This document shows, piece by piece, positions 42,653-52,609 of a DNA stretch of 64,000 nucleotides. The notes under the pieces are model-generated. The model did not search any database, was not told the origin of the DNA, and worked only from the letters and a program-made list of their open reading frames with translations. The translations under genes were made by a program, and so were the position numbers. Origin of the DNA: Polyangiaceae bacterium (GTDB lineage Bacteria; Myxococcota_A; Polyangia; Polyangiales; Polyangiaceae); assembly GCA_016715885.1 (NCBI GenBank), contig JADJXL010000020.1:744001-808000 (forward strand), in the 5' to 3' direction. Position 1 is the first letter of the stretch. Every line of letters starts with the position of its first letter.

Positions 42653-45315
42653 AGCTGCTCGAAACACGCGTTTATCGTGGCCCGAACCTCTATGGATACC
42701 GGCCCGTCATTCGCCTGACCATCGACCTGGAAGAGCTCGAACAGTACCCGAGCGACAAGATCCCAGGCTTCACGGATCGGCTGATCGCCGGCATTCCGAC
42801 GCTGCACGAACACGGCTGTTCCTACGGTGAACCGGGCGGCTTTCTCAAGCGCCTGCACGATGGAACGTGGTTCGGACACATCACCGAACACGTCGCGCTC
42901 GAACTGCAGTGCCTCGCAGGAACACCCGTCACGTACGGCAAGACGCGCACCGCGCATCGCGAAGGTGTCTACCACGTCGTCTACAGCTTCGAGGAAGAGT
43001 CGGTCGGCCGGCGTGCCGGAGAGATCGCGATGCAATACCTGCGCGGCCTCTTGCCGGATGGGTTCCCGGACAAACTTCCACCCATCGATCTCCAGCCCGA
43101 AATCGACAACCTCGCGCGGCTCGCCGAACGCATGGCGCTCGGCCCGTCCACACGCAGTCTCGTCGACGAAGCCAAGCGACGCGGCATCCCCACCATGCGG
43201 CTCAACAAACAGAGCCTCGTGCAATTTGGTTGGGGCACGTATCAAAAGCGAATCCAAGCAACGGTCACCAGCGAAACCCGGCACATCGCCGTCGAGATCG
43301 CTCAAGACAAACAGCTCACCAATTCACTCCTCGAACGAGCCGGTTTGCCCGTGCCGCGCCAAGAGCGAGCCTACTCCGCGGACGAAGCGGTCGAGATCGC
43401 CGAACGCATCGGTTATCCGGTCGTGGTCAAACCCATGGATCTGTCGCACGGGCGCGGCGTGGCGCTCGATCTGACGACGGCCGAAGCCGTGCGCGATGCG
43501 TTCACCAAGGCGTACGACCTTTCGAATTACGTGCTCGTGGAGACCTTCCAGCACGGCAAGGATCACCGCGTGCTCGTCGTGAACGGCGAAGTCGTCGCCG
43601 TGTCGGAACGCGTTCCGGGACATGTCGTCGGCGATGGTGAAAGGACGATCAAACAGCTCGTCGACCTCGTGAATACGGATCCGCGGCGCGGCGTGGGCCA
43701 TGAAAAAGTGCTCACGAAGATCGAAATCGATCACCAGGCCGAACGCCTCCTGGCGCAAGCCGGCTACACGCTCGATACGGTGCTGCCCGCAGGCCAAATG
43801 TTCGCCCTGCGCTCCACCGGCAACTTGTCGACCGGCGGCACGGCCATCGATCGCACCGACGTCATCCACCCGGATAACCTCGACATTGCCATCCGCGCCG
43901 CGAAGGTCGTCGGCCTCGACGTCGCAGGCATCGACCTCATCTGCCCCGACATCTCCAAGAGCTGCCGCGAACACGGCGGTGTCATCGTCGAAGTGAACGC
44001 CGCACCCGGCTTCCGCATGCACGTCGCTCCCACCGTCGGCACGCCGCGAAACGTCGCCGCTCCGGTGCTCGACATGCTCTTCCCGCGAGGCGTTCCCGCG
44101 CGCATCCCCGTCGCAGCGATCACCGGGACAAACGGCAAGACCACGACCAGCCGCATGGTCGCGCACATCCTCAAGATGAGCGGCAAACGCACGGGCCTCA
44201 CGACGACCGACGGCATCTACATCGACGGCGAACGCGTGCTCAAAGGCGACATGACCGGCCCTTGGAGCGCTCGCGTCGTGCTCACCGATCCCACCGTCGA
44301 AGCCGCGGTCCTCGAAACGGCACGCGGAGGCATCCTGCGCGAAGGCCTCGGCTGGGACAAATGCGACGTCGGCGCGGTCCTCAACGTCTCCGCCGATCAC
44401 CTCGGTCTTGGCGGCATCGAAACCGTCGCGGATCTCGCCTACGTCAAACGCCTCATCGTCGAAGTCGTACGCGACGGCGGCACCAGCGTCCTCAACGCCG
44501 ACGACGAGCTCACGCGTGCGATGGCCGAAAACGCGAGCGGCCGCATCATGTACTTCTCGCGTTCCCCGACGAACGAAGTCGTACGCAAACACGTGCGCGA
44601 CGGCGGCCGCGCAGTCGTGCTCGAACAAGGCGTCAACGGCGAGATGATCACCATCTACGACGGCGACCGGCACATCCCGCTCACGTGGACGCATTTGGTG
44701 CCCGCCACGTTCGAAGGCAAAGCCAAGTTCAACGTGGAAAACGCGCTCGCTGCCGCGGCCATCGCGTACTCGATGGGCATCAGCCTCGAGCACATTCGTC
44801 AGGGCCTACGCACGTTCACCACGTCGTTTTTCCAGGCACCTGGCCGCTGCAACGTCTTCGACGAGCACCCGTTCCGCGTCATCGTCGACTACAGCCACAA
44901 CCCCGCAGCCATGGCGAAGATGGCCGAGTTCGTCTTGGGCTTGCGCCGCGAGCGAGCGATCGGCGTACTCATGGCCGCAGGCGACAGACGTGACGACGAC
45001 ATTCGCGCCGTCGGCCGCGAAGCAGCGCGAGCATTCGACATCGTCATCCCCAAGGAAGACGGCGCGCGCCGTGGCCGCAAGAGCGGCGAAATCAGCTCGC
45101 TATTGGCCGAAGGCGCACGCGCGGCAGGCAAGAGCCCCGAACACATCTTCCCTCGCACCGACGAACGAGAAGCCGTCGACCTTGCCATGAGCATGGCCAA
45201 ACCCGGCGATCTCGTCGTGATCTTCGCCGACGACGTCACGGCCGTCTGGAAACAAGTCATCTATTGGGGCAAAGAACGCACGTCCCAAGTTCCTCCCCTG
45301 CCCCACGAGGCGTGA
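42649..45315 (+). CDS. cphA: cyanophycin synthetase
   Basis: Builds cyanophycin, a non-ribosomal poly-Asp with Arg side chains used as a nitrogen store. 888 residues, the normal size of CphA1. The N-terminal domain is followed by an ATP-grasp domain that adds Asp (SHGRGVALDLT; VLVVNGEVVAVSERVPGHVVGDG) and a Mur-ligase-like domain that adds Arg, with GTNGKTT at 493-499 and DYSHNPAAMAKM near the end. It starts at ATG 42649 (ATGA with cphB) and is followed 1 base later by the isoaspartyl peptidase gene. No arginine synthesis gene is adjacent. Strong family match. Confidence 0.96.
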   Translation: MKLLETRVYRGPNLYGYRPVIRLTIDLEELEQYPSDKIPGFTDRLIAGIPTLHEHGCSYGEPGGFLKRLHDGTWFGHITEHVALELQCLAGTPVTYGKTRTAHREGVYHVVYSFEEESVGRRAGEIAMQYLRGLLPDGFPDKLPPIDLQPEIDNLARLAERMALGPSTRSLVDEAKRRGIPTMRLNKQSLVQFGWGTYQKRIQATVTSETRHIAVEIAQDKQLTNSLLERAGLPVPRQERAYSADEAVEIAERIGYPVVVKPMDLSHGRGVALDLTTAEAVRDAFTKAYDLSNYVLVETFQHGKDHRVLVVNGEVVAVSERVPGHVVGDGERTIKQLVDLVNTDPRRGVGHEKVLTKIEIDHQAERLLAQAGYTLDTVLPAGQMFALRSTGNLSTGGTAIDRTDVIHPDNLDIAIRAAKVVGLDVAGIDLICPDISKSCREHGGVIVEVNAAPGFRMHVAPTVGTPRNVAAPVLDMLFPRGVPARIPVAAITGTNGKTTTSRMVAHILKMSGKRTGLTTTDGIYIDGERVLKGDMTGPWSARVVLTDPTVEAAVLETARGGILREGLGWDKCDVGAVLNVSADHLGLGGIETVADLAYVKRLIVEVVRDGGTSVLNADDELTRAMAENASGRIMYFSRSPTNEVVRKHVRDGGRAVVLEQGVNGEMITIYDGDRHIPLTWTHLVPATFEGKAKFNVENALAAAAIAYSMGISLEHIRQGLRTFTTSFFQAPGRCNVFDEHPFRVIVDYSHNPAAMAKMAEFVLGLRRERAIGVLMAAGDRRDDDIRAVGREAARAFDIVIPKEDGARRGRKSGEISSLLAEGARAAGKSPEHIFPRTDEREAVDLAMSMAKPGDLVVIFADDVTAVWKQVIYWGKERTSQVPPLPHEA

Positions 45316-45316
45316 C

Positions 45317-46210
45317 ATGAAGTACGCAATTTTGACGCATGGCGGCGCGGCATCGCCTCACGCCTATTCGGACGGGTGTGTGAAGGCCGCCGAGGCGGCT
45401 CGGGCGGTGCTCGAACAAGGTGGCGATGCAGCGGCGGCGGCGCTCGCGGCGACGGTCGTATTGGAGGACGACCCGCGATTCAATGCCGGCACGGGATCGA
45501 ATTTGCGTTTCGATGGGCAAACCATTGAAATGGACGCATCGATCATGACGAGCGACGCTCGGTTTGGTGCGGTTGCATGCATCGAGCGCGTAAAAAACCC
45601 CATTATGGTGGCGGCGAAGGTCATGGAAACGCCGCACTTGATGCTCGTGGGCGACGGAGCCACGGCATTTGCGCGTGTTGTGGGTTTTCCCGATTATGAT
45701 CCGATGACCGAGAAAGCTCGAGACAAACACGCGCGGGCCATGGCCGAGCTTCGAGGTCAAGGGGATGGCGATTACGCGACCGATGCGGCTGCGTGGTTGC
45801 ACCTTGATTGGCGAGCATTGTGGAATTTCAGCTCGGAGCCGCCGATCAAGGATACTGTTGGAGCCGTCGTGCGCGATGCACACGGTCGTTTTGCGTCGAC
45901 GGCATCGACGGGCGGAACGGTGTACATGCTTCGAGGTCGCGTGGGGGATTCGCCGCTCATGGGATGTGGCGTGTATGCGGGACCTGCGGGAGCCGTCGCG
46001 GCGACGGGCGTTGGCGAGGAAATCGTGCGGCGCTTTTTGGCGAAAACGGTTTACGATTGGCTCGAGGAAGGCATTCCGGCGGCGCGGGCGGCGCAGCGAG
46101 GCATTGCGAAGTTTCCAGAAATCGTGGACGTCGGGTTGCTCGTCGCATCGCGTGATGGGCAAGCGATTGCATCGAATCGGAACATGGCGAGCGCGCTGCT
46201 CGTGGGTTAG
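45317..46210 (+). CDS. iaaA: isoaspartyl peptidase/L-asparaginase (Ntn hydrolase)
   Basis: A 297-residue threonine Ntn hydrolase that cuts itself and then hydrolyses beta-Asp dipeptides. Nucleophile T180 lies in DTVGAVVRD (autocleavage would occur before T180), preceded by typical N-terminal FNAGTGSNLRFDGQTIEMDASIM. The last motif TGVGEEIVRR is also conserved. Within this operon its probable substrate is beta-Asp-Arg released by cyanophycinase, which would complete cyanophycin mobilisation to Asp and Arg. It begins one base after the cphA stop (TGAC ATG), so all three genes form one tight operon. Confidence 0.93.
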   Translation: MKYAILTHGGAASPHAYSDGCVKAAEAARAVLEQGGDAAAAALAATVVLEDDPRFNAGTGSNLRFDGQTIEMDASIMTSDARFGAVACIERVKNPIMVAAKVMETPHLMLVGDGATAFARVVGFPDYDPMTEKARDKHARAMAELRGQGDGDYATDAAAWLHLDWRALWNFSSEPPIKDTVGAVVRDAHGRFASTASTGGTVYMLRGRVGDSPLMGCGVYAGPAGAVAATGVGEEIVRRFLAKTVYDWLEEGIPAARAAQRGIAKFPEIVDVGLLVASRDGQAIASNRNMASALLVG

Positions 46211-46406
46211 ATCGCGTTATAGAGCTTCAGTTCAACAGTACGAAAGCTCCGTTGGAGCAGCTTGCATGTCCATCTCACGCCAACGGACAGCAGTTGGACC
46301 ACGTTGCATTCGCACGGTCACATCACCTCACTTCATCGTTCACAACTTGGCCCACCGGCGTCGGTCGAGGTACGCCTGCCCGGCCCTCGCACGGAAGGAT
46401 TTCGCC

Positions 46407-48407
46407 ATGCATCGAACACTTCGCCATCCCACGCTCGCGCTGGTCGCGCTTGCCAGCTCTTCGCTGTTTGGATGCAGTGCGCCAAACCCGGACGTCAAGG
46501 CGCCGCAGGCTGCGGTTTGCCCCGAAGCAAAGGCGCCGCCAGTCGCAAGTGCGGATGCACCCGCCAAACCCGTTTCCCAGGCACCGACCGTGCCATCCGA
46601 GACCGAGCGATTGGTTGCCGCAATGGCAAAAATTCGCCTATCGACGTGGCCGAGCTTTTCTGCCGATGGCAAACGAATCGCATTCCTTTCCGATTTGAAC
46701 GGCATTCCGCAGGTCTGGACCATGTCTGCGAGCGGGGGTTTTCCCGAGCTCGTCACGAACCTCGACGACCCGGTCATGGGCGTGCTTTGGTCGCCCGATG
46801 GTCAATGGATTGCGTTTGCGGTCGCGCCCGGTGGCGGTATGAATCGACAAATTTACGTTGTTCGGCCCGATGGAAGCGGCTTACGCAGGCTCACCGACGG
46901 CGGCAAAGACAACAATTTCATGGGCGATTGGACGCACGACAGCAAATCGATCCATTTTGCATCGAATCGGAAAAACCCATCGTCGACCGATTCGTTCCTC
47001 GTCAATGTCACGACCGGCGAAATAACGCTCGTCGCAGAAGGCCGGGGCAGCAGCGCCGTAAACGACGTGAAACGAGACGGTTCAGCGGCCATCGTATGGC
47101 GATCGGCGCAGCGCGGGGACAGCGATTTGTATCATGTTCGTCATGCCGATAAAAAAGAAGTTAGATTGACGCCACACGAAGGACCAGGCAATTTTTGGGG
47201 TGGTACATTTTCGCCCGACGGAAAACACATTTATTTGGCGTCGAACAAAGATCGGGACCTTGGAGCTTTGGCCCGAATCACGCTTGGGAAAGACGATGCG
47301 CCGGGGCCCATCGAAGTGCTGGCTTCGCGCGACGACGCGGATCTCGATTCGCTGGTGATGAATGCCGCGGGTACGATGCTGGCTCTGATTTGGAACGTGG
47401 GGGGCAAGAGCGAGCTTGCATTTTACGACGTCAAAACATCCAAAATGACCGCGGGACCCTCGCTACCGGCGGAAATTGCAGGCGGTCTTCGATTCTCGAA
47501 CGATGGCAAGAGCCTCGCCATGGCCGTGAGCGGTTCGACTTCGCCGGCAGATATATGGGTGCTCGATATCGCATCGAAAAAATTCGCGCAGCTCACACGG
47601 AGCCCTCGCGCGGGAATCGACGTAGCGTCGCTCGTTCGTCCGGAAAAAATTTCCTACAAGGCGCATGATGGAGTGGAACTATCGGGCTGGCTGTATCGGC
47701 CGAAAGGCGCGAAGGGCCCGGGGCCGATGGTATTGAGTTTTCACGGCGGGCCGGAAGGTCAGGAAAAACCAAGCTTCAATAGCACGTACCAGGCGCTCTT
47801 GGCGCGAGGCATTGGGGTGTTCGCGCCAAACGTTCGAGGGTCGGGGGGATTTGGCAAAAAATTCGTGAACCTCGACAATGGAGCGCTGCGGGAAAACGCA
47901 GTGAAGGACATCGAGGCCACGGCGAAATACGTGATCACGGCGGGCATGGCGGATCCGAAACGGCTTGGTATCATGGGTGGATCGTATGGGGGATACATGA
48001 CGATGGCCGGGTTGACGCAGTATCCGGACCTGTTCGCGGCAGGCGTGAATCTGTTTGGCGTGGTCAACTTCTTGACCTTTTTCAAGCACTCCGAACCTTA
48101 CATTGCGGCGATATCGAAGATCGAATACGGCGATCCCGACAAAGAAACGAAGATGCTCGAGAAGTTATCGCCGTTTTTCAATATCGATCGCGTGAAAGCG
48201 CCGACGCTCGTGCTTCATGGGGCGAATGACACGAACGTGCCGGTCATCGAGGCCGAGCAAGTGGTGGATGGGTTGACCAAACGCGGAATTCCGGTGGAAT
48301 ACGTGCTCTTTCCGGACGAAGGACACGGCTTTCGCAAAACGCCGAACAAGGTTCGTGCGGCGGTGGCTACGGTGAGCTTTTTCGAGAAGTATTTGACGGG
48401 GAAGTAA
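46407..48407 (+). CDS. S9-family peptidase lipoprotein
   Basis: A 666-residue exported serine peptidase (prolyl oligopeptidase/DPP class). ATG 46407 has GGAAGG upstream and gives a lipoprotein signal (LFGC, Cys 23). The N-terminal part is a WD/TolB-like propeller (SFSADGKRIAF, WSPDGQWIAF, TFSPDGKHIYL). The C-terminal hydrolase domain has S526 in GGSYGG, D608 in HGANDTNVP, and H640 in DEGHGF. It probably cleaves peptides in the periplasm or outside. It is 196 bp downstream of the cyanophycin operon and may be independent. Start upstream would give a long poorly-coding extension, so it was rejected. Confidence 0.92.
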   Translation: MHRTLRHPTLALVALASSSLFGCSAPNPDVKAPQAAVCPEAKAPPVASADAPAKPVSQAPTVPSETERLVAAMAKIRLSTWPSFSADGKRIAFLSDLNGIPQVWTMSASGGFPELVTNLDDPVMGVLWSPDGQWIAFAVAPGGGMNRQIYVVRPDGSGLRRLTDGGKDNNFMGDWTHDSKSIHFASNRKNPSSTDSFLVNVTTGEITLVAEGRGSSAVNDVKRDGSAAIVWRSAQRGDSDLYHVRHADKKEVRLTPHEGPGNFWGGTFSPDGKHIYLASNKDRDLGALARITLGKDDAPGPIEVLASRDDADLDSLVMNAAGTMLALIWNVGGKSELAFYDVKTSKMTAGPSLPAEIAGGLRFSNDGKSLAMAVSGSTSPADIWVLDIASKKFAQLTRSPRAGIDVASLVRPEKISYKAHDGVELSGWLYRPKGAKGPGPMVLSFHGGPEGQEKPSFNSTYQALLARGIGVFAPNVRGSGGFGKKFVNLDNGALRENAVKDIEATAKYVITAGMADPKRLGIMGGSYGGYMTMAGLTQYPDLFAAGVNLFGVVNFLTFFKHSEPYIAAISKIEYGDPDKETKMLEKLSPFFNIDRVKAPTLVLHGANDTNVPVIEAEQVVDGLTKRGIPVEYVLFPDEGHGFRKTPNKVRAAVATVSFFEKYLTGK

Positions 48408-48437
48408 GGCCGCGGGGACGATGCCGGGCCTCAACCG

Positions 48438-50000
48438 TCACTTGATGCGACGAATGACGAAGTTACCGGCATCGACGACGAAGAACGAATTCGACGGCCA
48501 ATGGAACGCGATGTCCCACGGGCCGCTCCATTGGGTTGCTGCACCGACGCCTTCGGCATATCCACCCATGGGCGGATTCATGCCGCAGGAGCAATTGAGC
48601 GAGCAAGGTGCAGGCGTGCCTGAGAACGTGCCGATTTGTTTCGTCGCGACGACACCTTGTCGAATGGTGTGCGCGTTGAATTCGGTCCAGTAAATGCTGG
48701 TGCCGTCGGACGTCATGCCGCGAGGACGGTGGATCTTGGCGGCCGTCCCGACTCCGTCGGCATAACCGCACGTTGCATCGCCGGCAAATGTGGTGACTTC
48801 GTTCGTGACCGTATTGAAGGCTCGGATGGTGTTGCCGTTGGTATCGGCGATGTAGAGCATTCCAGAGCCGTCGTTGGCGATGTAGCGCGGGCTGTTGAAT
48901 CGCGCGGCGGGGCCGATTCCGTCGGCGGATCCCTTCATATAGGGCGTGCCCGCAATGGTCTTGACTTCGAGTGTCGTGGGATTGAACGTGCGCACGACGG
49001 CGGCAACGGCGTCGACCATGTAGACGAGGCCCTTGTAATACGTGAGCCCTCGAGCATCGTCGAATTGCGCCGCGGCACCGATGCCATCCTGGATCATGCC
49101 CATTTGGCCCGAGCCTGCGACGGTCGTGACGCTGTAGGGCGGCAATGCCGATACTGCACGAAGAACTCGATTGGGACCGTCGATGACCCAGACGGTGGTG
49201 CCATTGGTGGCAATCGGACCGACCATGCCGAAGCGGGCATTGGTGCCAGTGGGATTGTCGACGTAGCCGGGGCCGGCGCCAGCCATGCCGGCGACCGTGG
49301 TGACGGCGCCCGTTGCAATGTCGATTCGACGCAGCGTGCGCGCGGCGGAATCCCCGAACCAGAGCGTCGTCGCGTCGACGGCCAGCGAGCCATTGCCCGA
49401 AATGCGCGCCATATTGCCGATGCCATCGAGGATTCCGCCCTGGCCCGGCGATCCGACGAAGAGCGTCGAGGTTTCCTTCGAATTGCACGTGGCATTGCAG
49501 CCATCGCCGCTCGCCGTATTGCCATCGTCGCAAACTTCGGGAGCCGTAATCGAACTATCGCCACAAGCTTGACCGACGGGTTCTAGCTGACAGGAGGCGC
49601 TGCAACCGTCACCGCCCATCGTATTTCCGTCGTCGCATTCTTCATTGTTGACGATGTCCAATTTGCCATCGCCACACGTGGCTGCCGCCTCGATTTTGCA
49701 CGCAGAGCTGCAACCATCGCCGCTCGTCGTATTGCCATCGTCGCATTGCTCGCCTTGTAAGTAATCGACGACGGAATCGCCGCAGTTGGCGCTGGATCCG
49801 CCGCCCATTCCACCGGCGCCGCCCATTCCGGCCGTTCCCCCACCACTGCCGGCGGTACCGCCGGTTCCTGCTTCGCCGCCAGCACCCCCGCTGCTGGTGC
49901 CCGTCGAGCTGGTCGACGACAAATTCGTATCGCCGCCGCCGCAACCGGAAAGCGCTGCACTTATTACGAGTCCCAAACCAAGCACGAGTCCACGCTTCAT
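48438..50000 (-). CDS. NHL-repeat lipoprotein with Cys-rich stalk
   Basis: A 520-residue lipoprotein (LSGC, Cys 20). After a Gly/Ser-rich linker (SSTSSTGTSSGGAGGEAGTG... in composition) come three Cys-rich DUF4215-like modules (ECDDGNTMGGDGCSASC type), then a beta-propeller-like C-terminal half with repeats ending in x-R-[FY]-x-x-P/ADTxNxxI-R (for example LYIADTNGNTIRAF, FFVVDAGNFVIRRIK), typical of NHL repeats. A surface-displayed propeller is likely. GGAGG eight bases upstream supports the ATG 50000 start. It is convergent with the S9 peptidase gene. Confidence 0.85.
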   Translation of the reverse strand: MKRGLVLGLGLVISAALSGCGGGDTNLSSTSSTGTSSGGAGGEAGTGGTAGSGGGTAGMGGAGGMGGGSSANCGDSVVDYLQGEQCDDGNTTSGDGCSSACKIEAAATCGDGKLDIVNNEECDDGNTMGGDGCSASCQLEPVGQACGDSSITAPEVCDDGNTASGDGCNATCNSKETSTLFVGSPGQGGILDGIGNMARISGNGSLAVDATTLWFGDSAARTLRRIDIATGAVTTVAGMAGAGPGYVDNPTGTNARFGMVGPIATNGTTVWVIDGPNRVLRAVSALPPYSVTTVAGSGQMGMIQDGIGAAAQFDDARGLTYYKGLVYMVDAVAAVVRTFNPTTLEVKTIAGTPYMKGSADGIGPAARFNSPRYIANDGSGMLYIADTNGNTIRAFNTVTNEVTTFAGDATCGYADGVGTAAKIHRPRGMTSDGTSIYWTEFNAHTIRQGVVATKQIGTFSGTPAPCSLNCSCGMNPPMGGYAEGVGAATQWSGPWDIAFHWPSNSFFVVDAGNFVIRRIK

Positions 50001-50089
50001 GGAAACACCTCCAAGGAAACAAGAAAGCCCGACAACGCGACGATACGCGGGTGACGAGCGATTGTCACGAGGAGTCGTGTCGGTGTCGA

Positions 50090-51019
50090 TTACGCCCGCA
50101 GCTTGGACGCAGCGTACGCAAGGCCTTGTGCATTGAGCCCGATGTCGAGCTCGAGGAGCGCGCGGTCTTCGGCATCGAGGACGATGCCCGCGTCGTTTAC
50201 AGCGCGCTGCATGGCGGCTTCGAGGCCCGTTCGAATGTTTTTTTCAGCTTCGGCCGGGTCGCCTTCGAGGGATTGGTTCATGAGCGACGCGGAAATGTCG
50301 AGCCACTGATGAAGCTGCGCCGCAATCACGTCGAGGTCTCCGACTTCGCCGAAATGCGTGAGCGCCGCTCGCTCGGTGCCGAGGTTTCGGACGACATCGA
50401 CGCTTGCATGCGCGGCCGCGGCATCGAAGTCCGTGGGGCTCGTGGAAGGAAAAACGAACGGGCGGCCTCGCTGGAGACGCGGGTAGGACAAACCGAAGGT
50501 ATCACCTGTGAATACGCTGCTGCGTGCAGGGTCGTGCACGATGAAATGATGATTGGCGTGCCCGCGGGTATGAATGAAATGGAAGTTGGTTTCGCCGAAT
50601 GGAACCACTGCGCCATCGTCGAGCGAGCGCACGCGCGCAGCGTCGATGCTTTCGATCGTGCCATAGAGAGCGTCGAATCGTTCGGCTCCGTAGACGGCCC
50701 GAGCGCTTGCTACGAGCTTGGACGGGTCGATCAAATGCCTGGCCGCTCGCGGATGCGCCAGCACGGTGGCATCTGGACATGCTTTGGCCAAAAGCGACGT
50801 GCCGCCGGCGTGATCGAGGTGCACGTGCGTCACGATGATGTAACGGACTTGCTTTGGGGACAAACCTTCTTGTTCGAGGGCAGCCAAGAGCTTCGGTACG
50901 GCATGGTTCGTGTTTGTCTCAACAAACGCCGCTTCATCGCCTTGGATGCGAAGGTAGGCAGCCGCGACGCCAGGACCGAGGTAGTCGCAATCGATGGTGA
51001 CGAGGCGCGGAGAGGCCAT
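50090..51019 (-). CDS. metallo-beta-lactamase-fold hydrolase
   Basis: A 309-residue soluble MBL-fold protein. HVHLDHAGG is the metal motif, with further ligands in HTRGHANHHF, TGDTFGLSY and the later ALTHFGEV. No signal peptide. It probably hydrolyses a small ester, thioester or lactone; the substrate is unknown. In the same direction as the NHL-lipoprotein gene, with an 89 bp gap. Confidence 0.9.
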   Translation of the reverse strand: MASPRLVTIDCDYLGPGVAAAYLRIQGDEAAFVETNTNHAVPKLLAALEQEGLSPKQVRYIIVTHVHLDHAGGTSLLAKACPDATVLAHPRAARHLIDPSKLVASARAVYGAERFDALYGTIESIDAARVRSLDDGAVVPFGETNFHFIHTRGHANHHFIVHDPARSSVFTGDTFGLSYPRLQRGRPFVFPSTSPTDFDAAAAHASVDVVRNLGTERAALTHFGEVGDLDVIAAQLHQWLDISASLMNQSLEGDPAEAEKNIRTGLEAAMQRAVNDAGIVLDAEDRALLELDIGLNAQGLAYAASKLRA

Positions 51020-51073
51020 GACGGGATCGTAACCTTTCTTGGGAGACGTCGGTAGAGTTTGTCGCAGGCGAGC

Positions 51074-51523
51074 TCAGATGGCAAAAGGGTCGAGCATGAG
51101 CTCGCCGAGGCGTGCGGGCGATATGCCTGCCGCTGACGCAAGGCGCTCGATACGCGCTCGCTCGACGGTCGAGATACCTTCGCTGATGGCGGCGATGAAC
51201 ACGGCGAGGCGGACTCCATCTTCGGCCGCGCCGTGCCTTGCGAGCTTGCGTCCGATGGTGTCTGCGCTGAGCATTGGCCCGACGCCTCGAATGCGCGCGC
51301 GACTCTCGTCGACGACGACTTTGACGAGGCGCGGTGCGACGTGGGCGACGAGCATCGTTTCGAGCGACTCGACGAGCGCCCGGGTCTCCGCCTGGTCGAT
51401 GATGGCGTCCGCTGCGGCGATGAGCACGATGAGGTCGGTGAGAGCGGCGAGCCCTTCATCGCGATCGACGAAGCGCGCGCAGAGCCTGTCGATCAGGGGA
51501 CGAACGGGCGGAGTTGCGGACAC
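51074..51523 (-). CDS. TerB-like small protein
   Basis: A 149-residue, all-helical, mostly acidic protein. Hydrophobic helices with A-A-D-A-I-I-D and I-S-E-G-I-S-T-V-E-R-x-x-I match the TerB/DjlA-like metal-binding helical domain, where two D/E-D/E pairs coordinate ions. Function in tellurite resistance is not implied. It lies 54 bp upstream of the MBL-fold gene in the same direction, so they may be co-transcribed. Confidence 0.55.
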   Translation of the reverse strand: MSATPPVRPLIDRLCARFVDRDEGLAALTDLIVLIAAADAIIDQAETRALVESLETMLVAHVAPRLVKVVVDESRARIRGVGPMLSADTIGRKLARHGAAEDGVRLAVFIAAISEGISTVERARIERLASAAGISPARLGELMLDPFAI

Positions 51524-51778
51524 GAATCTGCCCCTTACTCCACGTCCAGCCGGGGCTCAAGAGGGACGACGTAGACATTCGGACCACTGAACATATGATC
51601 CCTATCTCAAACCACGCATACTCGGCACAGTCAATTGGGGGAATTCATACTGAGGTTGTCGGAAGAAAATGCACGATGACAAACCCATAGGAGTTTTTCC
51701 GGTTGACCTGGGCGATGTGTCGGGTAGGGTCGCTGCGTTGCGACGACGGGGTTCGTCGTCACGAATAGGGGAAAACCA

Positions 51779-52552
51779 ATGGCCAAGGTAGAGACGCGCG
51801 TAGCGGGCGAACCCGCATGGTTCGATCTGATGACTCCGGACTTGGAGGGCGCGCAAAAGTTTTACGGGGCACTGTTCGGTTGGACATTCGATGTCGGCGC
51901 TCCTGAAATGGGCTATTACACGATGTGTAAGCTTGGCGGGGCAAACGCCGCCGGCATGGGCAAGCGGCCACCGGATGCGCCGTACCCGACGGCATGGAGC
52001 GTTTACTTCAAGTCGGACGATGTCAATGCGTCGGCGGAGGCGGTGCGCGCCAATGGTGGCCAAGTGATGATGCCTCCAATGCAAGTCGCGGACAAGGGCC
52101 ACATGCTTGTTTGCATGGATCCCACGGGTGCAACGTTTGGCTTTTGGCAATATGGTACCCACACGGGCGCCGAGGTCGCAGGCGAGCCCGGTGCAATGGC
52201 GTGGACCGAAGTCGGCACGCGCGACGCCGAAAAGGCGCGTGTTTTTTACACAAAGGTGCTCGATGCCGAAATCCCCAAGATGGAGGGCATGGACTACTGG
52301 ATGCTGCAAAAGAAGGGCAGCACGCCCATGGCCGGCGTAATGCACATGGGCAAAGAGTTTCCGCCTGAAATTCCGCCGCATTGGATGGCGTATTTCGCAG
52401 TCCCGGATGCCGATGCGTCGTGCAAGGTCGTCACCGAAAACGGCGGACAGGTAAAACACGGTCCCTTCGACACGCCCTACGGCCGAATCGCCGTCGTGGC
52501 GGATCCCTACGGCGCGGTGTTTTCGATCATCAAGCTGGCAATGCCGGGTTGA
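51779..52552 (+). CDS. two-domain VOC (glyoxalase-like) protein
   Basis: A 257-residue protein with two tandem VOC domains: the first from PAWFDLMTPDLEGAQKFYGALFGW to FGFWQ, the second from MAWTEVGTRDAEKARVFYTKVL to AVFSIIKL. Each has the beta-alpha-beta-beta-beta pattern with G-P-x-G-A-x-F end. Could bind a metal or small ligand (a hydroxylase-like or antibiotic-binding role is possible). The leader contains GGGGAAAACCA before ATG 51779. Confidence 0.85.
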   Translation: MAKVETRVAGEPAWFDLMTPDLEGAQKFYGALFGWTFDVGAPEMGYYTMCKLGGANAAGMGKRPPDAPYPTAWSVYFKSDDVNASAEAVRANGGQVMMPPMQVADKGHMLVCMDPTGATFGFWQYGTHTGAEVAGEPGAMAWTEVGTRDAEKARVFYTKVLDAEIPKMEGMDYWMLQKKGSTPMAGVMHMGKEFPPEIPPHWMAYFAVPDADASCKVVTENGGQVKHGPFDTPYGRIAVVADPYGAVFSIIKLAMPG

Positions 52553-52609
52553 TTGATTGCAGCCCGACAAACTGATTTGAGATGGCGGGCTGGCCTTGTT
52601 GAGGGGTCA

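Noticed and set aside
43324..44793. 489-codon open frame antisense to cphA
   Set aside because: Composition typical of an antisense shadow (His/Asp/Ala/Val) and no family.
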